This document shows, one piece after another, positions 43,407 through 52,643 of a stretch of 64,000 bases of DNA. The DNA is from DAHUXN01 sp963729815 (GTDB lineage: Bacteria > Acidobacteriota > Terriglobia > Acidiferrales > UBA7541). The translations under genes and the position numbers were made by a program. Numbering within the stretch: position 1 is the first letter of the stretch; each line of letters starts with the position of its first letter. The stretch lies in assembly GCA_963729815.1 (NCBI GenBank), contig CAVSPU010000002.1, positions 930,001 through 994,000 of the forward strand, written 5' to 3'. The notes under the pieces were generated by a model. That model was given only the letters and a program-made list of their open reading frames with translations. It was not told the DNA's origin and did no database searches.

Positions 43407-43495
43407 TTCTAATCGCCAACCCGCAGAATTAGAATCGCTCGTAAGTTGCACAAAACAAAGCCTCGGCCATTTTCTAATCGCCAACTTTGGCACCT
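43407..43495 (+). repeat. TTCTAATCGC dispersed repeat, copy 3
   Basis: Boxes TTCTAAT at 43407-43413, ATTAGAA at 43428-43434 and TTCTAAT at 43472-43478, with exactly the 21- and 44-base spacings of copy 1. It contains TGCACAAAACAAA and ends ATCGCCAACTTTGGCACC, closely matching copy 1. Confidence 0.8.
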
Positions 43496-43566
43496 TGTTT
43501 CAGTTGCCGCGCTCCGAAAAGAGCAAAGCAGATCCGTCGGGCCCTCGGGATGACACGAAGAGCGTG

Positions 43567-45612
43567 TCACTTCAAATCAGCAGGCAGCGGGTCGCCCCAA
43601 ACATAATGCGCGAACCAGTTCCAGTTCTCCTGCGTGACGGCGCGCTGCTCCTTGGGCTTGGTGATCGGATGCCCGAAGCCCTGATACAGCACGAACTTCA
43701 CCGGCACGCCCCGGTCCATCAGCCCGCGATAGAGCTCCCAGGAATCGGGGACGGGAACTCGCGCGTCCTTGCTCCCTTGCTGAATCAGCGTCGGCGTGTG
43801 CGCGTGATTAATATAAGTAATCGGCGAGGTCTTCTTGTAAATTTCCGGGTCGCCCCACGGCGTGCCCTGCAGATATTGCCGCGTGAAGGGCGTGATGTCC
43901 GTGTTCACGTAGTAGGTCGTCCAGTCGGAGATTCCCGCGCCCACGGAAACCGCGCAAAATCGGTCGCTGTACGTGGTGATGAACGCGGAAATGTATCCTC
44001 CCTCGCTCCAGCCCATGGACGTGACGCGCTTGGGGTCGATGTAACCCTGCGAAATGACGTAATCGACGCCCGAAATCACGTCGGCGTAGTCGCCGAGGCC
44101 CAGATTGCGCACGTTGAGCGACCGGAATTTCGCGCCGTAGCCCGCCGAGCCGCGATAATTCGGCTCCAGAATCACGGCTCCTCGCGCGGCGAAAAGTTCA
44201 ATCGGATAGTAACGGTCCGGCGAGCGCGTCGCGCGGCTCGTGCCTGTCGGCCCGCCGTGAATTTCCACCATCAGCCGATATTTTTTCGACGGATCGAAAT
44301 CCGCGGGCTTGATCAGAATTCCTTCCACTGGCGTGCCATCGCCGGATTTCCATTCGATGACTTCGCGCGTCGCCAAATGGAATTTCGCGTATTGCGCGCT
44401 GATGTCCGTCAATTTTTTCGGCGCAAAGGAATCCACGGGCGAAACGTAAACTTCCGGGAACTCGTTGTCGGCGGCTTGCATGAACGCAGTCGTTCCGAAA
44501 TCGTGCGTGAAGGAAAAACCCGACGCCGCGATTTTGTCCGGCGAGGTCACTCGCGTGATTGCGTCGCTCTGCGGATCGAGCCGGAAAAGATGATTGTAGG
44601 TCCGCTGTTCCGCCTCGAAATAAATTCCTTGCCGCGACCAGTCGATGAGCCGCGCGTCTTCGTCGAATTTCCCCGTGAGGATTTTCGGCGTGCCGCCGCC
44701 CGCCGCAACCGTGTCGATCGCCGCATTCGCATAAAAGAAATAGGGATTGCCGTTCGATGAATTGTACGCAATCTGCGTCCCGTCCGGCGACCACACCGGA
44801 TTCGAATTCGGGCCCGGCGTCCCGAGTTTCTTGAGCGTCTTGTCGGCGACGTTCAGGAAATAAATGTCCGACGTGCCGCCATCCGCCAGCGCCGGGTCCT
44901 TCGTCGCGCTGAATGCGATTCGCGTCCCGTCCGGCGACCACCGGAATTCCTGCACGGTGAATTCCTGGCCGGACGTCAGTCGTTGCGGTTTCGGCAGCGC
45001 GCCATCCGCCGCCCAGGCTGCGTCGATCACCCACAGATGCGACATCGTGTAGTCGCCGTCGATGATGTGGTAGTCGCCGTATTTCTTCTCTCGCGCTTTT
45101 TGCGCATCCGTTTTCGGATCGCTCGACGTAAACGCGATGCGCTTCCCATCCGGCGACCATTGGAAACCGTCGACGCCGGTTTCGACGTTGGTTAGCTGCC
45201 GCGCCTCGCCGCCCGTCGGCGAGATAATGTAAATCTGAGTGGTATCCGCCTTCGCATCCGGCAGCGCGGATACGCGATCGGAAAGAAACGCGAGCCATCT
45301 ACCGTCCGGCGACCAGGCTGCATCGGTGCTCGATTTCTTACCCTGCGTGAGTGCGTAAGATTCGCCCGTCGCGGGAACGCTGATCCAAATCTGGCGGACA
45401 AATTGGTTTTCGTCCCAGTCCGTGTGCGTGACGAGATAGGCGACGAAATGCCCGTCCGGCGATATCTGCGGATCCGATGCGCTCTTCATCTCCATCGCCT
45501 GTTCGATTGAGGGCACCGTCGAGGGCATCGCCGAAGACGGGGCTTGCGCGGCCAGCGGCGAAAGGCTTAGCCCAAAAAGTGCGGCGGGGATTGCAAAGCG
45601 ACAAATTTTCAT
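43567..45612 (-). CDS. Secreted S9 family prolyl oligopeptidase/dipeptidyl peptidase
   Basis: 681 residues. ATG 45612 (MKICRFAIPAALFGLSLSPL) has GGAGGC seven bases upstream and yields a signal peptide ending LAAQ; longer open frames are not genuine. A PD40/WD40-like propeller with many WSPDG repeats (AWSPDGRWLAFLSD, QWSPDGKRIAFTSS) is followed by the alpha/beta hydrolase with nucleophile GWSEGGY, acid GSKDARVP and His in FGHPITKP. Intact triad. The gene is divergent from the GH20 enzyme with 215 bases between starts. It is probably periplasmic. Confidence 0.92.
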   Translation of the reverse strand: MKICRFAIPAALFGLSLSPLAAQAPSSAMPSTVPSIEQAMEMKSASDPQISPDGHFVAYLVTHTDWDENQFVRQIWISVPATGESYALTQGKKSSTDAAWSPDGRWLAFLSDRVSALPDAKADTTQIYIISPTGGEARQLTNVETGVDGFQWSPDGKRIAFTSSDPKTDAQKAREKKYGDYHIIDGDYTMSHLWVIDAAWAADGALPKPQRLTSGQEFTVQEFRWSPDGTRIAFSATKDPALADGGTSDIYFLNVADKTLKKLGTPGPNSNPVWSPDGTQIAYNSSNGNPYFFYANAAIDTVAAGGGTPKILTGKFDEDARLIDWSRQGIYFEAEQRTYNHLFRLDPQSDAITRVTSPDKIAASGFSFTHDFGTTAFMQAADNEFPEVYVSPVDSFAPKKLTDISAQYAKFHLATREVIEWKSGDGTPVEGILIKPADFDPSKKYRLMVEIHGGPTGTSRATRSPDRYYPIELFAARGAVILEPNYRGSAGYGAKFRSLNVRNLGLGDYADVISGVDYVISQGYIDPKRVTSMGWSEGGYISAFITTYSDRFCAVSVGAGISDWTTYYVNTDITPFTRQYLQGTPWGDPEIYKKTSPITYINHAHTPTLIQQGSKDARVPVPDSWELYRGLMDRGVPVKFVLYQGFGHPITKPKEQRAVTQENWNWFAHYVWGDPLPADLK

Positions 45613-45827
45613 GGGCGTGCCTCCAGAGAGTGGAAATTCCGGGAAATCATACAGCAAAGAAATCGCGGGACGGAACGATTTTGCGTTGTGGCACGCGGAG
45701 AAAACAACGGATGGAAGAGATTCATGCTGCGAGATGCGTGGGGCGAGTATACTACGCAACTTCACGGCGTGTGGAACGGAAGGGCGCAGCAGAACGCGGC
45801 GCGCCGGATAAAAATGAGGTTGAGGAC

Positions 45828-47972
45828 ATGAAACATCGAAGCGCGTGGATTTGTGGTGCTGCGATTTTCGCGTGCGCGCTGTGTGCTGTACCGGCGCAAG
45901 GAACGGATCTGGATTTGATTCCGCAGCCGCGCGAAGTGAAGCAGACGGGCGGCGCGGCATTCGCAATCACGCGGCACACGCGGATCATCGTGGAGCGTTC
46001 GGCGGGCGGCGCGAATTCTCAGAGTGCGCAAATGCTCGCGGAGGAAATCGCGCGCTGGACAGGATGGAAACCGAAGATCTCAGACGCCAAGGACTTGCCT
46101 GGCGGCTCGGATTTCATTTACATCGGGAATGCGGCGGACGATTCGCGATTGCGCTCGGAGCTCGAGAAGCAAGGGCTTGCGATGCCGGCGGGATTCGACG
46201 CGCAGGGCTACGCGATTTCCGCCAACAGCCATCGAATTCTGGTCGGCGGCGCGAGCGAGCAAGGCACGTTTTACGGCGTACAAACACTGAGGCAACTGTT
46301 GCGTCCCGCGACCGCCGGCGCGAACAAAGAAAATGGAGATTTGAATTGTCCGGCGATTGCGATTCGCGACTGGCCGGCGATGAAATGGCGCGGCGTAAGC
46401 ATCGACATCAGCCGTGGGCCAATTCCAACGCTGAGTTTCATGGAGAATCAGATTCGCGTGCTCGCGGGATACAAGTTGAATCTATACGGCCTGTACATGG
46501 AGGACGTGTTCAAAGTTCAGGGAAACGAATTGTTCGCACCGCCGGACGCGCTGACGCCGCAGGAAATCACGGAGCTCGTCACCTATGCGAAAAAATATTA
46601 CGTGACGATTGTGCCGGAACTCGAAACTTTCGGGCATGTACACAATATCCTGCGCTACGACGTTTACAGCAACCTCGCGGAAATTCGGCACGGTTCGGTG
46701 CTCACGCCGACGCAGCCGGGAACGTATGACTTGCTCACCAAAATGGTCGGTGACATGGCGCAGCTTTTTTCGGGACCGTTTTTTCATATTGGCGCGGATG
46801 AGACGTCCGAACTCGGCGAGGGCCAAACGAAGCAACTGATCGCGGAAAAAGGATTGGGGCAAGTTTATTTGGCGCACATCACTAGACTGGACGCGATGCT
46901 GAAGCCGTACCACAAGCAGACGATGTTCTGGGCGGACATCGCCGAGAACTTTCCGGACCTTCTGCCAACCTTGCCGAAGGATTTGATCGCCGTGGTTTGG
47001 ACCTACGAGCCGGAGGCATCCTACGACAATCGGCTGGAGCCATTTCAAAAGGCGGGCATCCCAATTGTTGTGTCGCCGGGAATCAGCGACTGGCGGCGGC
47101 TCTATCCGGATTTCAACGAGTCCTTCAGAAATATTGCCAATTTGACGCGCGACGGACAAAAGTTCGGCGCCATCGGAATCTTGAATACGGAATGGAAAGA
47201 CCGGGGTGAGGAACTCGGCGGAATGGATTGGCCAGGGCTTGTGTTCGGCGCGGCGTGCGGATGGCAGGCAGGCGAGTCGTCTATCGAGCAATTTCGCGAT
47301 AGCTACGATTGGGCGTTTTACCGCAATGAGGATCACACGTTCGAGGACATCCTGGACAAACTGGCAGCTACAAATACACTTCTCGACGGATTGAGGATGG
47401 ATGGGACGCATGTCCGTTATTTCTGGAGCGACCCTTTTTCACAAATTGGCGCGGACGATGCGGCGATGGCGGCGCCGGTGACACATGAATTGCGCGTGGG
47501 CGCAGAGCGCGCGTGGGAGTCGCTCCTTGAAAATCGCGCGAAGGCCAGGATGGATGCGGATACCTTGGATGATTTGCTTTTTGCGGCAAAGCGGCTGGAT
47601 GCGCTGGGAATGAAATTCGAGTACACGCAGGAAATGAGCGAGGCATATTGGGCCGCGTTTATGGATATGAAGCAAACGAGCAACGTGATGAGAAATCTGG
47701 AGACGCTCAGTTCCATTAACGGCGACTTGCAGGATTTGCGCGAGGAAATGACGGAGTTGCGCGGCGAATACGCCAAGCGTTGGGGCGCGGAAAACAATGA
47801 GGACTGGCTGGAGAACGTTCTCGTCCGGTACGACAATGCCGCAGGAAATATTCAGAAGAAAATAGAGATCATAGATGGCCTCGAAGAGAACTTTTCGACG
47901 CTGGGGGAATTGCCAACTCCCGAGAGCCTGGGGTTTTACACACGGCCCAATGGAGATACCGCAATTCGCTGA
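45828..47972 (+). CDS. Beta-N-acetylhexosaminidase, glycoside hydrolase family 20
   Basis: 714 residues. ATG 45828 gives MKHRSAWICGAAIFACALCA, a signal peptide ending near PAQG; a GAGG-type ribosome site precedes it. An N-terminal GH20b domain (LDLIPQPREVKQTGGAAFAI, IYIGNAADDSRL) precedes the catalytic TIM barrel, with the active Asp-Glu pair D324-E325 in FHIGADETSELGEG. GH20 enzymes remove terminal N-acetylhexosamine by substrate-assisted catalysis. The C-terminal third (about 150 residues, helical, LETLSSINGDLQDLREEM) is longer than minimal GH20 and may be a coiled-coil dimerisation region. Suggests chitin or peptidoglycan fragment use. Confidence 0.92.
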   Translation: MKHRSAWICGAAIFACALCAVPAQGTDLDLIPQPREVKQTGGAAFAITRHTRIIVERSAGGANSQSAQMLAEEIARWTGWKPKISDAKDLPGGSDFIYIGNAADDSRLRSELEKQGLAMPAGFDAQGYAISANSHRILVGGASEQGTFYGVQTLRQLLRPATAGANKENGDLNCPAIAIRDWPAMKWRGVSIDISRGPIPTLSFMENQIRVLAGYKLNLYGLYMEDVFKVQGNELFAPPDALTPQEITELVTYAKKYYVTIVPELETFGHVHNILRYDVYSNLAEIRHGSVLTPTQPGTYDLLTKMVGDMAQLFSGPFFHIGADETSELGEGQTKQLIAEKGLGQVYLAHITRLDAMLKPYHKQTMFWADIAENFPDLLPTLPKDLIAVVWTYEPEASYDNRLEPFQKAGIPIVVSPGISDWRRLYPDFNESFRNIANLTRDGQKFGAIGILNTEWKDRGEELGGMDWPGLVFGAACGWQAGESSIEQFRDSYDWAFYRNEDHTFEDILDKLAATNTLLDGLRMDGTHVRYFWSDPFSQIGADDAAMAAPVTHELRVGAERAWESLLENRAKARMDADTLDDLLFAAKRLDALGMKFEYTQEMSEAYWAAFMDMKQTSNVMRNLETLSSINGDLQDLREEMTELRGEYAKRWGAENNEDWLENVLVRYDNAAGNIQKKIEIIDGLEENFSTLGELPTPESLGFYTRPNGDTAIR

Positions 47973-48019
47973 TTTCACGGTGGCCGCGCTCTGGGGTATT
48001 CCTCGGGCTGGCCAATTTG

Positions 48020-48655
48020 CTACGTCTTCTTTTTCTTTGTGATTTTTCTTCCGACTGAATCCAACGGACGTTTGTGCCGCGACTTCTCTGCTTTGGCCGC
48101 GCGATTCTTGGCAGCGGCGTAGGCGCGTGTGGCTTTCGTGGCCGGATATTTGATTTGCTTGCCTCGCACGCGCGCGAAAGGCGTGAGCATGTGAAGATTG
48201 CGGCGCGTTGCCGTCATGATGTGCTCGACGGCGTGGCCGCGAACGGTTAGCGCGTCGGCGATGAGCGAGCGGTGACAGCGCCACGGCACGGCCTCGGCGC
48301 ACATGATGGCGGAGCGCTTTGTCTTGCTGAGAGTTTCGAGGCCTGCGAGCGCGGTGGCGAATTCCGGAGTCTGCATGTAATCGGCAAAGCCACGGAAGCT
48401 GGAATTAACCCAGCCAGTGTTCAGGGAATCCGCGTGCGCGTGGCGCAAACCACCGAGGCCCTTCATGTGTGTATAGGCAATATGGGCACGGCGCAGCGCG
48501 GTCGCGAGGACGGTGGAATTAAATTGCGGATTGTGACGTGAGCGCGGAATCGTGCGGACGTCGATGAGACGCTGAACTTCGTGAGCGCGAAGGAGGGCAA
48601 GAAAATCTTTGAGCGAACGATTGGAGTGGCCGATGGTGAGGATGAGCGGCTTCAC
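48020..48655 (-). CDS. DUF488 family protein
   Basis: 211 residues from GTG 48655, overlapping the stop of the upstream AlkA gene by four bases (GTGA). DUF488 hallmarks are visible: LILTIGHSNRSLKDFLALL, LIDVRTIPRSRHNPQFN, MKGLGGLRHA and the C-terminal CAEAVPWRCHRSLIADAL. The family has no settled function. The tail after residue 160 is Lys/Arg/Ala rich (NRAAKAEKSRHKRPLD), suggesting nucleic-acid contact. Tight coupling to a DNA glycosylase argues for a role in DNA damage response, but that is inference. Confidence 0.9.
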   Translation of the reverse strand: MKPLILTIGHSNRSLKDFLALLRAHEVQRLIDVRTIPRSRHNPQFNSTVLATALRRAHIAYTHMKGLGGLRHAHADSLNTGWVNSSFRGFADYMQTPEFATALAGLETLSKTKRSAIMCAEAVPWRCHRSLIADALTVRGHAVEHIMTATRRNLHMLTPFARVRGKQIKYPATKATRAYAAAKNRAAKAEKSRHKRPLDSVGRKITKKKKT

Positions 48656-49617
48656 GAGATGACGCCGCGGTCGCGGAGACCGTCGAGAAGGAAGTGGAAA
48701 TAAATGAGGCCAGCGTAGGTTTTCCAGGGAGCGAGGAGCTTGCGGGTTTTTTCGTAGTCGGGGCGCTTGCGGAGGCGGAGATGCTTTTGGAGTTTGTTCC
48801 ATCCGCCGACATCGTCGCCAGGGAAAACGTTCAATCGGCCAAGTCCACGAAGAAGCGTGTATTCGGCGGACCAGCGGCCAACGCCGCGAATGGCGGTGAG
48901 GTGTTCGAGGGCGACAGTGTCATCGAGTTCGGCGAACGATTCGATATCAAGTTTGTTTTCAGCAACAGCGCGGCTGAGTTCGAGAAGGGCGCGCTCCTTT
49001 TGCCGGCTGAACCCCATCGCGTGGAGCGTGCCGGGCGCGATCCCCGCGATATCAACGGGCGAGGGGCAAGCGTGAACGGAAGGGTCAGCAGACGCGGGGC
49101 GACCGAAGGTTTGTACAAGGCGATTGAGCAGCATGATGCCAACGTGAAGCGAAACCTGCTGGCAGGAAATCGCGTTGAGGAGCGCTTCGAAGACGGTCGG
49201 ATAACGCGGCGGCTTGAAACCGGCAAACGAGGTGACGAGGAGCTTGAGGTGCTTTTGCCTTGAGGCGAAGGCGTAGAAATCAGAAAGATCGATGCGCGTG
49301 CCGAGCGTGCGTTCGACGACAGCGCGAAGCGAAGGCTCGGCGCCGGGAGGGAAATGCTTCGCGAGCACATTGACGATCAGGCGAGGATGCGCGGGCCCAC
49401 CGTTCTGGTGGCCGGCGATCTCGACGACTTCGTTGTTCAACGGCAACGCGCGGCGATAGGTTTTGCCGTCCCAGCGGTCGAGAATGTTTTCGGGGCGGCG
49501 CCGCAGCGTCCAGACGGCGAGGTCAAGCCGAAACGGCGGGACCGGGCGCAGGTCGAAGGAGAGCGTTTGAAAGGCCGGCGCGATTGCGGTGGCCGTTGCG
49601 TTGGCGGCGCTTGACAT
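48652..49617 (-). CDS. DNA-3-methyladenine glycosylase II (AlkA-like)
   Basis: 321 residues, HhH-GPD superfamily. An N-terminal AlkA_N-like region (residues 15-130, LRPVPPFRLDLAVWTLRRRP) is followed by the glycosylase core with SCQQVSLHVGIML (about 151-163), the hairpin LTAIRGVGRWSAEY (240-253) and catalytic aspartate D269 in RLNVFPGDDVGG. Excises alkylated bases to start base excision repair. No iron-sulphur cluster loop, as expected. It is translationally coupled to a DUF488 gene downstream and is divergent from the flavin reductase gene (49709), sharing a short intergenic promoter region. Confidence 0.92.
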   Translation of the reverse strand: MSSAANATATAIAPAFQTLSFDLRPVPPFRLDLAVWTLRRRPENILDRWDGKTYRRALPLNNEVVEIAGHQNGGPAHPRLIVNVLAKHFPPGAEPSLRAVVERTLGTRIDLSDFYAFASRQKHLKLLVTSFAGFKPPRYPTVFEALLNAISCQQVSLHVGIMLLNRLVQTFGRPASADPSVHACPSPVDIAGIAPGTLHAMGFSRQKERALLELSRAVAENKLDIESFAELDDTVALEHLTAIRGVGRWSAEYTLLRGLGRLNVFPGDDVGGWNKLQKHLRLRKRPDYEKTRKLLAPWKTYAGLIYFHFLLDGLRDRGVIS

Positions 49618-49708
49618 TGCTTTCTCTGGACCTTTCTACCTTTTGGTATCATCTACCTTGTTTGCGGGCGATTGCAATTCCGCATTGCATGGACGGGGGT
49701 GGAGCATC

Positions 49709-50431
49709 GTGGCGACGATTTTGATGAAGCTGAAACATCGGAAAGAAATTGCGAATGGAACGATGGCGTTTCTGCTCGAAAAACCGGAGGGCTTCGATTT
49801 CAAGCCGGGGCAGGCGATGGAAGTGAAGCTGAACAATCCGCCGGAGACAGACGCCGAGGGAAACGCGCGGGCGTTTTCGATTGCAAGCGCGCCCTTTGAG
49901 AAGCACGTGATGTTTGCGACGCGAATGCGCGACACGGCGATGAAGCGGAGCCTGAAAGCAATTCCGATCGGCACGGAGTTCGAAGTGGATGGCCCCTGGG
50001 GCGATTTGAAGCTGCATACGCGCACCGAGCGTCCGGCAGTGCTTATCGCGGGCGGGATCGGCATCACGCCGTTTCGGAGCATGGTGCTTGACGCGACGAT
50101 AAGGAAATCGCCGCACAAAATATGGCTCTTTTATTCGAACCGGCGGCCGGAGGACACGGCGTTCATGGAAGACTTGGAGCGCGCGGAGAAGGAAAATCCG
50201 AATTTCAAGCTGATTGCCACGATGACGGAGATGGAAAAGTCGACGCGGCCGTGGCACGGGAGGAAGGGAGTGCTCACTAAGGAAGTGTTGCAGGAGACGA
50301 TTGGGGATTTGAGCGCGCCGATATTTTATCAGGCCGGGCCGCCGGGAATGTTGCACGCCATGCGCGACGTGCTGCTGGCCGCGGGAGTGAATGAGGACGA
50401 CATTCGAGCGGAAGAGTTTGCTGGATACTAA
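49709..50431 (+). CDS. Ferredoxin-NADP reductase-like FAD/NAD(P) oxidoreductase
   Basis: 240 residues from GTG 49709 (GGGGGTGGAG just upstream); ATG 49724 is an alternative. The FAD-binding motif RAFSIASAP (R-x-x-S) and the NAD(P)-binding GGIGITPFRSMV are present, followed by LFYSNRRPEDTAFMEDLE and a C-terminal FYQAGPPGMLHAM. No ferredoxin or globin domain is fused, so it is a stand-alone reductase whose electron acceptor is unknown. It begins divergently from alkA and is followed by a HAD gene and the zwf-pgl pair. Confidence 0.88.
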   Translation: MATILMKLKHRKEIANGTMAFLLEKPEGFDFKPGQAMEVKLNNPPETDAEGNARAFSIASAPFEKHVMFATRMRDTAMKRSLKAIPIGTEFEVDGPWGDLKLHTRTERPAVLIAGGIGITPFRSMVLDATIRKSPHKIWLFYSNRRPEDTAFMEDLERAEKENPNFKLIATMTEMEKSTRPWHGRKGVLTKEVLQETIGDLSAPIFYQAGPPGMLHAMRDVLLAAGVNEDDIRAEEFAGY

Positions 50432-50485
50432 TTCTTGACGCGGTATGAAGCGCGGCGGCGATCCCGTTTGTGTGCGAGGTGATGA

Positions 50486-51106
50486 GTGGTGCCAGTGACA
50501 GCTGTTTTTTCGGACTTGGGCGGAGTGCTCCTGTCGAATGGGTGGGACCGCCCGGCGCGGCGCGAGGCGGCAGTGAAGTTTCATCTCGACTGGGAGGATT
50601 TTGAAGACCGGCACGAGTTGATGGTGAACGCGTTCGAGATTGGCCAGGCGAGCCTGGACGAATATTTGAACCGCGTGGTGTTTTACCGCGACCGCGCGTT
50701 TACCAAGAAAGAGTTCGTGGATTTTATCTATGCGCAATCGCAGCCAATCCCCGAGAGTCTGGCCGTGCTGCGGCGGCTGGCGGCGACGCGAAAGTATCTG
50801 GTGGGGTCGCTGAACAACGAATCTCGGGATTTGAACGAATACCGGATCCGGCAGTTCAATTTGCGGGAATATTTCGATGTTTTTCTGAGTTCGTGCTATC
50901 TCGGCGTGCGCAAGCCGGATGTGGCGATCTACCGATTGGCGCTGAGCATCACGCAGCGCGTGGCGGAGGAGTGCGTGTTCATCGACGACCGCGGACTGAA
51001 TCTGGAGTGCGCGCGCGACCTGGGGATGCGCACGATTCATTTTCGCCATGCGTCGCAGATGGAAGAAGAGTTGAAGAAATACGGGCTGGAGTTCACGAAG
51101 GAGTAA
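50486..51106 (+). CDS. HAD-superfamily hydrolase (subfamily IA)
   Basis: 206 residues from GTG 50486. Motif I FSDLGGVLLSN carries nucleophile D10; motif II is near SLNNESRD; motif III is KPDVAIYRLA and motif IV FIDDRGLNLECA. The helical cap is short, typical of the HAD-IA class (YihX/alpha-D-glucose-1-phosphatase-like). A sugar-phosphate phosphatase is plausible. It lies 79 bases before zwf on the same strand, so it may be part of a small sugar-phosphate operon. Substrate unassigned. Confidence 0.88.
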   Translation: MVPVTAVFSDLGGVLLSNGWDRPARREAAVKFHLDWEDFEDRHELMVNAFEIGQASLDEYLNRVVFYRDRAFTKKEFVDFIYAQSQPIPESLAVLRRLAATRKYLVGSLNNESRDLNEYRIRQFNLREYFDVFLSSCYLGVRKPDVAIYRLALSITQRVAEECVFIDDRGLNLECARDLGMRTIHFRHASQMEEELKKYGLEFTKE

Positions 51107-51185
51107 GCGCGGCGCGGATTTGCGAGCCGGCGCTGAACGCGCCCGGAGTTGACGCGAAGCATCCAAGATGGAGAAGGGGAGACAA

Positions 51186-52643
51186 ATGGCCGCAGAGATT
51201 CAGCCGCATTTATTCGTGATTCTGGGAGCGACGGGCGATTTGGTGGGGCGAAAGCTGATGCCGTCGCTGAACAGTTTGAGCGCGCGAAACGCGCTGGGGC
51301 CGAAGAGCGTAATCTTGGGCGTGGGGATCGAGACAAACATCGATGACGCGAGCTTTCGCGAGAATTGCAGGAAGGACCTCGCGGACGAGAAAATTCCGCA
51401 GGAGCAAATTGCGGCGACGACCCCGGATAAGCGGCTGTTTTATCAAACCATAGGAAAAGGGACGGACGAGGACTACAAGAGACTGGCTGAGCGCATTGCG
51501 AAGGTGGAAGGGGAATGTGGATTGCCGGGGAATCGAATTGTTTATCTGGCGCTGCCGCCGAGAGTTTTTCCGCTGGCCATTGCCGGACTGGGAAAAGCAG
51601 GGTTGAACAAGAGCAAGGGTTGGACGCGGCTGGTCATCGAGAAGCCGTTTGGACGAGATTTGAAGTCGGCGCAGGAACTGAACAAAGTAGCGCACGCGAA
51701 TTTCGAGGAGGAGCAGATATACCGCATCGATCACTATCTTGGAAAGGAGACGGTGCAGAATCTGCTGGTTTTTCGCTTTGCAAACGCGCTGTTCGAGCCG
51801 CAGTGGAACCGCGACCGCATCGAGAGCGTGGAGATCACGGTGGCGGAGTCGCTGGGCGTGGAGCACCGCGCGGAATATTACGAAACGGCCGGGGCGCTGC
51901 GAGACATGGTGCAAAACCACTTGACGCAACTGGCGACGCTGACGGCGATGGAAGTGCCGGAAGCATTCGGGGCGGAGGCGATCCGGCGGGAGAAGGTGAA
52001 GGTGCTGCATTCCGTGCTGCCGATCCGGATCGAAGATGTGGTGCTGGGACAATACGCGGCGGGAACGATCGATGGAAAAACGGCGGCGGCGTATCGCGAT
52101 GAGCCGGGCGTGGCAAAAGATTCGCAGACGGAGACGTTCGTGGCGATGCGTCTGGAAATCGAGAACTGGCGCTGGCACGATGTGCCGTTTTTTCTGCGCA
52201 CGGGGAAGAGGCTGGCGCGGCGCGCGAGCCAGATCGTGGTGAATTTCCGGCGCCCGCCGGTCTGGATTTTCAAGCCGTTCGAGAACAAAGAAATTCAATC
52301 GAACTCGCTGGTGATCACGATCCAGCCGGATGAAGGATTCGATCTCTATTTCGAAATCAAGGCACCGGGACAGGACGTGAAGATTCAAAGAAGCGATCTG
52401 CATTTCCGTTATGCCGAGGAATTTGGTCCGTTGCCGGAAGCGTATGAGACGCTGTTGCTGGATGTGTTGCGCGGCGACCCGACGCTTTTCGTGAGCGACG
52501 ATTGGGTGGAAGCGTCGTGGAAACTGTACACGCCGCTGCTGGAAGATAAACCGAAGGTGGTGCCATATGCGGCGGGAAGTTGGGGCCCGCCAGAGGCCGA
52601 TCATTTGCTGAAGGACCTGGGGCGTGCATGGACAAAGGCCTGA
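51186..52643 (+). CDS. zwf: Glucose-6-phosphate 1-dehydrogenase
   Basis: 485 residues. ATG 51186 is preferred (GGGGAG just upstream) over ATG 51168. The Rossmann motif GATGDLVGRKL and the active-site block RIDHYLGKETVQN (H183, K187) are present, as are VIEKPFGRDL and FFLRTGKRLARR. Oxidises glucose-6-phosphate to 6-phosphogluconolactone, making NADPH. It overlaps pgl by 16 bases, so the first two steps of the oxidative pentose phosphate pathway are co-expressed. Confidence 0.97.
   Translation: MAAEIQPHLFVILGATGDLVGRKLMPSLNSLSARNALGPKSVILGVGIETNIDDASFRENCRKDLADEKIPQEQIAATTPDKRLFYQTIGKGTDEDYKRLAERIAKVEGECGLPGNRIVYLALPPRVFPLAIAGLGKAGLNKSKGWTRLVIEKPFGRDLKSAQELNKVAHANFEEEQIYRIDHYLGKETVQNLLVFRFANALFEPQWNRDRIESVEITVAESLGVEHRAEYYETAGALRDMVQNHLTQLATLTAMEVPEAFGAEAIRREKVKVLHSVLPIRIEDVVLGQYAAGTIDGKTAAAYRDEPGVAKDSQTETFVAMRLEIENWRWHDVPFFLRTGKRLARRASQIVVNFRRPPVWIFKPFENKEIQSNSLVITIQPDEGFDLYFEIKAPGQDVKIQRSDLHFRYAEEFGPLPEAYETLLLDVLRGDPTLFVSDDWVEASWKLYTPLLEDKPKVVPYAAGSWGPPEADHLLKDLGRAWTKA

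Larger units (their letters stand above)
43101..43566. other. Intergenic region with palindromes and tandem repeats
   Basis: About 465 bases between the cassette and an S9 peptidase gene. From left to right: a hairpin AGTCAAC-TTTTTT-GTTGACT (43108-43127), a perfect 16-base palindrome GGCTGGAATTCCAGCC (43159-43174), a GC-rich terminator (43204-43235), and two units of the TTCTAATCGC repeat (43251-43330, 43407-43495). No gene is supported. Confidence 0.65.

Noticed and set aside
43285..44760. 491-codon forward frame
   Set aside because: Mostly antisense to the S9 peptidase, which has a clear signal peptide and triad; long shadows are expected in GC-rich DNA.
49649..51166. 505-codon reverse frame
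   Set aside because: Antisense to the flavin reductase and HAD genes, both with recognisable motifs.
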